A DNA stretch of 64,000 bases from Ipomoea triloba (lineage: Eukaryota > Streptophyta > Magnoliopsida > Solanales > Convolvulaceae), in contig NC_044923.1 of NCBI RefSeq assembly GCF_003576645.1, positions 1,083,255 to 1,147,254 on the forward strand. Reading direction: 5' to 3'. Each line of letters starts with the position of its first letter. Positions within the stretch are counted from its first letter, which is position 1. A model generated the notes under the pieces. That model was not told the DNA's origin. It did not search any database and saw only the letters and a program-made list of their open reading frames with translations. This document shows positions 55,185 to 64,000 of this stretch, in pieces. The translations under genes were made by a program, and so were the position numbers.

Positions 55185-56823
55185 TATACACACAACTTTA
55201 CCCACCCAACCAACTTTACCAGGACGAGTCCAAAGAATAATGTGAAAGGATTGATTTCAATTTTAAAATGTAATTTTACATGTACTCACATTTTACTTTT
55301 TTATAATATTACGATTGCTTAATATAATAAAAGATCAGACAGGAACACATTAAAAAGACAAATTAAAGAATAAGTGTTTTTTTAGTACTATTGACTCTGC
55401 TACAATGTAATATCTGTTCATAACTACTTTCTCAACCAAATGAAGTACAAAGAGCCAATATTACCTTTACTGAGGCTCAAACCTACCCCTCCCACGTGGA
55501 GTGCAACCGGGTGCCACTAGACCACAAGGATTTGAAATCATGACATAAACTTTCAAATTTAGAGTTCAACCAACTAGTACTTAAACTATTAATAGTTTTA
55601 ACATAAATATACGCTTTATATACACTTTGATGCTATATATGTGTGTATATACATACATATATATAAAGGGAGGGGTGCGGTCCGGGAGGGGGGCAGCTGC
55701 CCCCACACTGGTTCCGTCTCTGTAAGGGATTAAGGGGTCATGATTTTTATCAATTTTTTTTTTCTTTCCTAGAATAAAATTTGAACAGAAATTGGAGAAA
55801 ATTGAGAGTTTGTTACTTTGTTTTTTGAAGTCCAAATCATATTTTCATTACAAACATAACACCAGCTATTTTTTTTTAATCTCCCAATTACATGCAACTC
55901 CACTTTTACCCTTTGGTTAACACTTAACACCACACCAAACTGCAAGTTAACCTAAAGGTACTGATCATACATACATAAAGAACATGGCAAGCATAATGCA
56001 GCTAATAATATTGTGTGGTCAAACTACAAAAGCAAACATTGAAACTAATATTGTGAACTATAGACAAGGAACACTGTGGGTGATGATTTAATGGAAGTAT
56101 ATGGCTGAAACTACAATATAATATTATGGTTAACAAAACAGCATAGTTCAGTGTGAATGTCTCTTTGAGAAACTAGGTGGAGTGGTCATATGTTCGAACC
56201 TCAAACTCCTGGGTTTGAGTCGGCCAGCTATGGATAACCTAGGTTAGTTTACCTCCTTGTGGCGTATTGTTAAAACAAACAATATAATGCTTCTGAAATA
56301 CCCTAGCCTTTTAGTCCTTGATGAAGGATAGAAGGACATACTACTAACAGATCTCCTTGTGACCTTTTGCCGGCTAGGGTCACAGGGCAAGGAAAACAAC
56401 CTCGTTGTTAAAACAATACAATGCTTCTGAAATACCCAAATACCCTCGCCTTTTAGTCCTTGATGAAGGATAGAAGATCATTCAAAAGGATAGAAGGACA
56501 TACTGCTAACAGATCATTAAAAAGGTTCAAACAAATCATTAAAACAATAAAATGTTGTATAATTCAATGTCAATACATCTGGTTATACAGAACCAGAAAA
56601 CAAAAGCTATAAATTGTGAATATACTTTCACAAATAATGATTCAAGACTCAAGAACATATGACTTTCAGCTGCAGTCTTGAAGATGAATCATGCAGACCT
56701 GCAAAACAGCAACCAATGGTCACTGTAAAACTCCAAAAAAAAAAAAAAAAAAGATGATATGTATATATAAAATGAGCAATGAGCAATGAGAACTTTGCTG
56801 TCCCACCTTAATCCCGGGAAGGT
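55185..56823 (-). other. 3' flank of CLASSY gene
   Basis: No gene. 55430-55545 holds a SINE-like tract (minus strand GTCTAGTGGCACCCGG and GGTTTGAGCCTC). 55660-55720 is G/C-rich. 55800-55960 is the shared flank block. 56160-56280 is tRNA-like (GTGGAGTGGTC, GTTCGAACCTC). 56290-56510 contains a direct repeat (CTTTTAGTCCTTGATGAAGG twice). 56740-56823 is probable 3' UTR. Confidence 0.5.
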
Positions 56824-59800
56824 TTAGGGCTGGTCTGCGAGCTTTGGCCCCTCGGTGGGATCAGCCAACAGCATTTGTTGAGTCTTGGGCTGGTGCACAA
56901 TCAGCTCGAACATCCCCCGGAGCCTTTCGTTCTCAGCCATTGCTTCGAGGATCACATCTGCTGCAGAGGGATTTTCCGCCCTGGAATGATTCTCCCGAGC
57001 AGAAAACACCAGCTCAGACATCCTGTCTTTCCTCGCTTGGCATTCATATTTTCTGGCCTCAAATGTGGACGAAATCAGGTTGTACACGTACACAACTTTG
57101 GTCTGTCCAAGCCTGTAAGCCCGGCTGATGGCCTGCCTCGTGATGGAAGGGTTCCACACGACATCAAGCAGCACGATCCTCGAGGCGCCAATCAGATTTA
57201 TCCCTTCACAGCAGGATGCAGTGGAGGCAAGAAGAACCTTGGCTACACTAGCAGGATTGTTGAAAGCAGAAATCCTGTCTTGGCGATATTTTGCATCGAT
57301 CTTGCCATCCATGTACAGAATTTCCTCGTTCTCAGACCACTTAATATGGTGCAGTAGCTGCTGCTTGATGAGTGACAGTGGCTCGATAAGTCTGCTGAAG
57401 ACTATGACTCTCTCCCCGTGAGCACTGCACAGCTTGACGAGCTCGAAAACAAAGTTTGTTTTCACTCCAGCACTAGGATCGAGCTCGAGCTCTTTTTCCC
57501 CATTCTTGCAGATGTTTTCTGGGGCGAGGGAAGGATGGACAGATATCAGAGTCATCAAATTGTCCTGCTCGATGAAATTCTTCTTCGAGACCAAATCAAG
57601 CAGCCTCTGCTGCATTTCTGTGAGCTTTAAGTGAACCAGCGCGTCCCTTAGGCCAGGGAGCTTCTCGAGCAGAATATGACCCTTGTGCACATGCACAAAC
57701 GGGGAAATCATCGCCTTAAGCTCCTCTATCCTTCTGCCATTCTCATCGTTGACGATAGAACTGGTAATCGAAGTCCACTTATTCCTCACTGCCTTGCCTT
57801 TCTGCAAAAAGTTTCGAGTGCTGCTAGGAGTGGGGACAGAAAATTCAGGACTTACCAGGCATAGTGTGTTGTACAGCTCCTGGAAATTGTTCTGGAAAGG
57901 CGTCCCGGACAAGATAATGCGAAGGGGGGTCTCAACTTTCGATAGAGCCCTCCACATGAGGCTCTCATCGTTTCTGGGAGTGTGTCCTTCATCAAGGACT
58001 AAAATCCCAGGATACTTCAGAAGTATTCTTCTCACTTTTTCATCTTCTGCACTCTCTCCAGCTAGTTTCTCAAAGAGACGATAAGTGATTCCCAGAATGC
58101 CCGAGCCATTAGCCCAACTATACAACTTCAGGGTCCGGTTCAGCTCCCTGCCCTTGGATTTTCGCTTGAAAATCTTCCAATTACTGCCCTGAACATCATC
58201 TGTCACGTTTTCCTTCCCCGACAGCTTCGGGTTGTTCAAGTTGTGGAATGGAATGTCGGCATCCCATTTCCCGAACTCGTTTTCCCATGTCAGAAGCATA
58301 CTGCGAGGGGCAATCACAACCGGGCGACACATAGGGAAGAGCTTCATAAATGCCTGGAGAAACACCACACTGAGGCCTGTTTTCCCAGTACCAGGAGCAT
58401 GCGAAATTATGCAGCCTTTCCCCTTATCAGATGGCAGCACTTTCAAATTCTCAATTTCGAGATCTCCTGCAATGTTCTTCCACATGAACTCGTAGCCATC
58501 GATCTGATGCTGGTACATTCTTTCTTTAATGTGAGCAGGTACAAGATCCCACACCGTCTCTCCAGAAACACCCCGAGCACAATTGTTTACAGGAATATTG
58601 CCCAACTCAAATTCAGCATCCTCAGAGTGCTCCGATCTATCAACGAATCTCCTTTCATATCTTTGGCTGGATTTCATAGCCTTCACAAAACAACAGATAG
58701 CAATGCTCAAAAGATTGTACACGATGCAGTCACAACGAGGGCTAATTTATGTAAGAACTAAGAGCATTCCTTCAAGATATTTCAACTTTACTCAGAAATG
58801 GCCAATTTATGCAGGGCATTATAATAGTACAGAAAGATACATAAGATAGTGAACAACTGGTTCCGAGTCATTTCTAACTATTAATCAGAATTTCGAAAGT
58901 ACTTTTGAGTCATTTCTAACTATTAATCAGAATTTCGAAAGTACTTTTCTTGCATATCTAACTATTAATCAGAATTTCGAAAGTACTTTTCTTGCATATT
59001 CTTGACAAACCGGTTTTTAGTAGTATAACAAATACTAGTGCAGAAGAAAACAACAGATAGCAATGCTCAAAAGATTGTACACGATGCAGTTACAACGAGG
59101 CCTAATTTATGTAAGAACATTCCTTCAAGATATTTCAACTTTACTCAGAAATGGCCAATTTATGCAGGGCATTATAATAGTACACAGAAAGATACATAAG
59201 ATAGTAAACAACTGGTTCTGAGTCATTTCTAACTATTAATCAGAATTTCGAAAGTACTTTTGAGTCATTTCTAACTATTAATCAGAATTTCGAAAGTACT
59301 TTTCTTGCATATCTAACTATTAATCAGAATTTCGAAAGTACTTTTCTTGCATATTCTTGACAAACCGGTTTTTAGTAGTATAACAAATACTAGTGCAGAA
59401 GAAAACAAATTTATATACTTACAAAGTCTGGATATAAATGCTTCATCTCCAAGAACACAACCAAGCAATGCTTGCATAGGATGCCAATTTGTTCATCGAG
59501 GATACAATGATGCCCCTCGGGATGGCAGCAGTCATTTGCCTCATCAGCTTTTGCATTTTCCTTCTCCTGATTAGAAAAAGAAGGCATTTTCACTATTAGG
59601 CAGCTGAAAAGCAGAAGCAGAACACCCAAAATGTATATATCAACAAGCTAGCTTTATCCTTTTCAAAAAGGGATACATAAATTCATGTTTCATCACAAAA
59701 TGCATAAAAGCATCACACTTTATTATGCCTTATCAGTGTTTTGATTTTTAGTGCTATAGTTATTCACTGCTGGCAAGAATGAATAGCATTTCTCTTTTGC

Positions 59801-61765
59801 ACATCAACACTATTTAGTTCATAGTATGAGGAGAAATTTGCCAATCATTCAATCAATGTCAGTATAAAATGCATGGAAAAGAAATAGATTAGGCACTGAT
59901 CATATATATATATGTACACATACATAAACAACATATCATAATGCAGTTAATATTGTGTGGTCAAGCAACAAAAGCAACCATGGAAACTAATATTATGAAC
60001 TATATATGCTCAAGGAAAATAGTGGCTAATGATTCTATTCAATGGAAGTGTATATATATATTGGTGAAACAATGACATTAAGCTTAACAAAACAGTATAA
60101 CAGTGAGCATACCACAGTTTGAGGAGCACTTGAACCATTCTCGGTTTGCAATCTGCCCATGTCGAGGTCTGCAAAGAGATTGTCAACCTCCACCTCCCAC
60201 TCTTCTTTCACAGGTGGTTCCTCGTCTTCGTCTTCAAATCTGAACTTCAAGGGCAATGGTGGAGCATTCAATTCGGGACGTTGGAGTCTTTCATTCAGAT
60301 TGCTCTCCTTCTCCAATACAGTGTTAAGAAGGATGTCCTTCACATTGAGACCTCTTGCTCTCTGCTTCCTCTTCTTAACTATGGTTTTCTGTATTTGCTC
60401 ACCGTCTTCTCCTCCTCCGACATCCTCATCCTCATCCTTTTTCCTTTCATCCTTGTTTAAAGGCTTGGGGGTTGAAGATGATCTAAGACGAGAAACAATC
60501 CCTTTTCTCTTCTCACCCGCCTCAGCAGCCTTCCCCTTTCCATCTGCCCTCTTAAGGACAGAAGAGGGGACAGTAAAACTGAAATCCCCATCATCTGAAT
60601 CATCATCTTCAGATGAGGATGATGATGATGATGATTCAAAGTCATCAAAATCTGAGGAGTCTGTACTTGAGAGACTAACAGAAGAGTCCACCCTCCTCTT
60701 TGAGGTTGATGAAGCAACATCATCATAGGTAATAGGTTCAGGGCCCCTTCCATCCACAGACCCAACTTTTGAGCCTGATGCTGAGCCTGGTTTCAACAAA
60801 ACTACATTAGGGGTTGGATTGGGTTCCCCCACAAGAACAAGCTGACTATTACCCTTCCTCTCATCATCTTTATCATCAGCCACTGAAATAGGCTTCACCC
60901 TATTAGTTCTGTTTTTGTAAAGGGGATATGTTTCCCCTATAAATATAACATCATCATCACTGCTAGCACTCTCCACCACAGGTAAATCTTTGGTGTCATT
61001 TTCACTCTCCACCACAGCTAAATCTTTGGTGTCATTTTCACTCTCCACCACAGCTAAATCTTTGGTGTCATTTTCAGTCTCCACCACAGCTAAATCTTTG
61101 GTGTCATTGTCTCTACTTTCACTCCATACACCCACCAAAGCTAGCCATTTGCTACTATCCTCCTCCTCCTTCTCCTCCTCTTTCCCCTTATCCTTCTTTT
61201 TCCCCTTATCCTTCTCTTTCTCCTTCCCCTTCCCTTTCCCATTCTCCTTCTCCTTCCCCTTCCCCTTCCCCTTCTCTTTCTCTTTCTGTTTCCCCTTCCC
61301 CTTCCCCTTATCTTTACCCTTCTCCCCTTTCCCAGAATCCTCACCAAATTCATCATCCATCATTTCCATCTCCTTTTCACCCTCCCCTTTCACCAAATCC
61401 TCAACAAATTCCACATCCATCATCTCCTTCTCCTTATCCACAAAATCATCAACAAATTCAATATCAGCCATCCCCATCTCCTTGTTTCTACCCAAAGATG
61501 AGGCCTTTTGGGCTTCACCACTCCTCCTAGATCCCTTTCTCTCCTCCCCAACCACCACCTCAACCTGATCATCACCTACACCATTTTTCTCTGCCTTTCC
61601 CCTCTCAGCACCATCACCTCCCACTCTATCAGTGGACGGCCCAGACTCAGAAAGCTTTCTCCTTTTCCGTTTCTTCTCCTCGTTAAACTTCACATAGAAA
61701 TCATCCCACTGGTTCCGAGTTCTCGGCACACGGCGCGGCCGCTCATGAGCATTCACAGGGTTCAT
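56824..61765 (-). CDS. CLSY: SNF2-domain chromatin remodeler CLASSY3/4-like, complete
   Basis: Exons 61765-60113, 59566-59423 and 58680-56824 join at phase 0 with GT-AG sites to 1217 residues. Residues 1-551 are charged and low-complexity (Lys/Glu/Gly runs, four ENDTKDLAVVES units, Ser/Asp tracts). Exon 2 (552-599) has a Cys/His segment CHPEGHHCILDEQIGILCKH typical of the CLSY/DRD1 group. Exon 3 carries the helicase: HAPGTGKTGLS (Walker A, about 696), VLDEGHTPRN (about 829, Gly in place of the usual Ala of DEAH), SGTPFQNN, GERVIVFSRL, and motif [13 protein letters not shown]. It ends KLADQP. CLSY proteins recruit RNA polymerase IV for 24-nt siRNA production in RNA-directed DNA methylation; the layout fits CLSY3/4 better than CLSY1/2. 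No frame break. Multiple damaged copies lie to its left. Confidence 0.93.
58686..59405 (-). repeat. Tandem ~362-bp duplication in CLASSY intron 2
   Basis: Units start at about 58689 and 59051 (CAACAGATAGCAATGCTC) and agree nearly base for base. Each contains three shorter direct repeats with CTAACTATTAATCAGAATTT. The first unit includes the 3' splice-site region of exon 3 (58681-58700), so a decoy acceptor copy lies upstream in the intron. Confidence 0.88.
60975..61115 (-). repeat. In-frame 39-bp coding repeats in CLASSY exon 1
   Basis: Four near-identical units encode (E/S)ENDTKDLAVVES; the last has P for A. They lie next to a Lys/Glu/Gly-rich microsatellite-like stretch (61160-61330). Likely length-variable. 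Confidence 0.9.
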
Positions 61766-62260
61766 CTTGCTGCAAAAACCACAAAAAACACAAAAAGGTC
61801 AAATCTTTATGGAGCAAACACGCAAAAAACAAACTTTTAGCAAAACGAAAGTGCCCAAAAATGGCGGAAAAGAAAAAAATAAGAGCTTCCACGCTACCAG
61901 CGAATTCAAACGGCCACACAACCGGAGAGAGAGAGAGAGAGCGAGAGAGAATGAGAGAGAGAGAGAGAGAGAGAAAAGAGAGAAGAGAGAGAGGAGTGAG
62001 AGAGCCTATTTATATTCTTTTCAACAACACAAAGGTTTACAAGGGAGACTACAAACAATCAAATATAGGTATGAAAGGACTGAAGATGATGAAGTTTTTG
62101 GTATGCCCATAATCCCAGAAGGGTAATCAGCGCAGGGGCGGGAAAACGGGAAGGACTATGAGAGAGACAATCAAATAATTATGTAAACTTGTCTTTATGC
62201 ATTCCTAAACATTTACGTAATGTCCTGTTTGGCATGCAACATTAAGATTCACCAGAAATC
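61766..62260 (-). promoter_or_regulatory. CLASSY 5' leader and proximal upstream region
   Basis: Minus-strand leader with a CAG just before the ATG at 61765 (possible leader intron acceptor), poly-T and CT tracts, and a (GA)n/(CT)n microsatellite at 61925-62000. The stretch 61770-62250 is the source of leader fragments found at 37960, 45010, 46840-47230, 47740-48030 and 50280-50740. No TATA box is assigned. Confidence 0.6.
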
Positions 62261-62321
62261 CTAAATCCGTTGCTGTCAATTACCAAAATGTTATTACAAG
62301 CATAATACTTTTTTGACCATC

Positions 62322-62322
62322 T

Positions 62323-62368
<46 letters not shown>
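62322..62368. repeat. Poly-T tract
   Basis: About 47 T in a row. Length unreliable; short ORFs through it are artefacts. Confidence 0.9.
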
Positions 62369-62373
<5 letters not shown>

Positions 62374-62511
62374 CTTTAAAACACTTTTTGGCCCATCCGA
62401 TATATCTCCAAAGTCAACTATCTTCATAATCTCCATGCAACATTTGTTATACCAGACCAACCTATTTCGACGATATTATTTACGGGTGGCAATTTTATTT
62501 TTTTTTGGTAT

Positions 62512-62780
62512 CTCCTCATTACCGCGGGGTCCACACAATACTAATCTCCGTTGACTTCTTTTTTAACGTTACCGCGAGGTCCACACAATACTAATATCCG
62601 TTGACTTCTTTTTTACCGTTACCGCGGGGTCCACACAATACTAATATCCGTTGACTTCTTTTTTACCGTTACCGCGGGGTCCACACAATACTAATATCCA
62701 ACACAATACTAATATCCGTTGACTTCTTTTTTATCGTTACCGCGGAGTCCACATAATACTAATATCCGTTGACTCCATTT
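62512..62780. repeat. Tandem ~54-bp repeat upstream of CLASSY
   Basis: Five to six copies of a unit with TTACCGCGGGGTCCACACAA and ATATCCGTTGACTTC, at steps of about 53 bp; one copy (62697) is truncated. Degenerate versions continue to 62930 and at 47480-47630. Confidence 0.88.
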
Positions 62781-62929
62781 TTATGGTAAATGGGTCCCGC
62801 GGGGTCCACACAATTAATCCCCATTCACTACATTTAACATTTTGTTTGGTAAATTGGAATCCCCGCTCACTTCATTTTTTTGGTAAATCGGTCCTGCGTG
62901 ATCCACCCAACTAATCCCCGCTCACTCCG

Positions 62930-63045
62930 GGAGCTAGCCCAAGAAAATCGTCACTTGTGGGAATCGAACTCGGGTTCTCCCGAAATTCTTTCCCACAAAG
63001 AGAGCTCACTTGCCACTTGAGCTACCTCATTGGGTTGACAGGTGA
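62930..63045 (-). mobile_element. tRNA-derived SINE fragment
   Basis: On the minus strand GAGGTAGCTCAAGTGGCAAG (A-box-like) is followed by CCCGAGTTCGATTCCC (B-box-like). Related to 45150-45300. It is not a tRNA gene: no acceptor stem pairing or discriminator could be found. Confidence 0.6.
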
Positions 63046-64000
63046 ACAAAAATGGTCATGCCACAATAATATTATGACCAAAGGGGATATTCTGAAAAAA
63101 CAATGACTAAAAGTGAACTGTCACTTATAAATTTAGGATCAAAACTGGAATTAACTCTTAGTTTTAAATCATTTATATACTTTTATATATATATATACTC
63201 CGTATATTCTACTATTGTTTATTTATTTTTTATTTTAATTTTGAAGTTTACTAAAATATATGTAAGTAGGTTAACAACACATTTTGTTCACTGAATAGGC
63301 TAGAAATGAAAAATATTTTCAGTAATATATAGGTCTAATTTGTTGTTTTGTAAGTTATCTTATTTCGAAAAATAGTATTCCTAAGAATGCTTCATTTCCT
63401 TTGCTATACAAATAGCTATTCTAAGGAGGCCTTGGTATTAAATCATTCTTGAGTTATCAAGAATAACTTATGTTTTGTAAAACATAATTTATCCTTATCT
63501 TTTTTTTTATCTGTTATTATTATGTCATGAAAGTATGGTATTGTATAATAAATAATTGTTATTATTGCGTGTATATCTAATATGTTAATGCCTATTTTTT
63601 TTAAAATTATTAGTTCTTTTTTGTTATGTACTATAATAAAAATAAAAAAATAAATTAAAATGAAATAATAATAACAACAACAACAATAATAATAATAATG
63701 TGCATGCATATTATCAGAGTGTAGAGGATAAGCATATTGGTTCTTATAGGAGGGTAGTTCTCATATGATCACTATCCTCTATATATATATTATTACACAA
63801 AGATATAAAATGGCCAAGGGTTTAGTACCTCGCACGATAACGCATGTTCCAATTGACTGCTAAATAGTGACAAGAATTTGTAGCAAGGTGGAAGAAAGCG
63901 AGACCAACAGCTAGTTACAATGGCAAGAGGTCAATGGTGAGAAAGCAATAGTGATGACAGTTTGGAAAGAAAAAATAAAGATAATGTTTAGTAGACAACT
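63046..64000. other. AT-rich terminal spacer
   Basis: No coding region, RNA gene or recognised transposon. ATA/AAC trinucleotide runs at 63665-63700. Confidence 0.5.

Noticed and set aside
60990..61568. 192-codon plus-strand ORF rich in Ser/Phe/Pro
   Set aside because: Antisense shadow of the Lys/Glu/Gly-rich CLASSY exon 1.
62242..62460. 72-codon Lys-rich ORF
   Set aside because: Produced by the 47-base poly-T tract.
62930..63045. Possible tRNA gene
   Set aside because: A and B boxes are visible but no complete cloverleaf with acceptor stem; a relative at 45150 has a SINE-like tail, so SINE is the better call.

Overview
The window is nuclear DNA of a flowering plant. Protein genes are split by GT-AG introns, intergenic DNA is AT-rich, and the sequence is full of plant transposons (Ty1-copia, MULE, hAT, Helitron and SINE signatures). 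The families suggest a eudicot. Convolvulaceae/Ipomoea is my guess, at low confidence.

Left part (1-16.5 kb), gene-rich. It holds the 3' end of a casein kinase II beta-subunit gene (+, ends 941), a complete three-exon MORN-repeat membrane protein gene (+, 4705-7157), and a long translation initiation factor eIF4G gene (-, about 15191-7807, ten coding exons that splice in frame). The eIF4G 5' UTR exon lies beyond a 924-N gap. Introns and spacers carry a MULE-type MITE, a SINE with a clean target duplication and local tandem repeats.

Middle part (16.7-33 kb), nested transposons. Terminal inverted repeats at 17535-17711 and 32836-33006 enclose decayed fragments of two host genes, a 4-coumarate:CoA ligase-like gene and a PDI-like gene, in the same orientation. 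I read this as an old Pack-MULE of about 1.85 kb. It was later invaded by a copia element (LTRs about 0.97 kb, TSD gtgat) and by a non-coding LARD-type LTR element on the minus strand. A 4.2-kb block (18447-22724 and 25280-29501) is present twice, once behind an apparent solo LTR and once behind the copia 3' LTR. Allelic haplotypes joined in the assembly would explain this.

Right part (33-62.5 kb), CLASSY locus and its debris. A complete three-exon SNF2-type CLASSY3/4-like gene (-, 61765-56824) encodes an RNA-directed DNA methylation factor. Over the preceding 28 kb, scrambled pieces of the same gene (5' UTR, exon 1, exon 2, helicase exon, 3' flank) occur in both orientations. They include a second broken copy (48434-50215), a foldback of exon-1 sequence (34610-35085, duplicated at 36174-36649) and at least 14 copies of a motif around GTGGCCGTGTTAATCCCG. 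A 1.45-kb Pack-MULE with a perfect 9-bp TSD, a hAT MITE with a perfect 8-bp TSD, a truncated copia with a CATGC TSD, a deleted hAT transposase element and Helitron ends lie among them.

The CLASSY-derived inverted repeats beside an intact CLASSY gene are the most interesting feature: a methylation-pathway gene surrounded by inverted copies of itself, a layout that elsewhere can give hairpin small RNAs. No prokaryotic features, CRISPR arrays or canonical tRNA/rRNA genes were seen. Several assembly joins (N runs at 15317, 20158, 23479 and 44206; single Ns at 35171 and 42593) make copy number and order uncertain.
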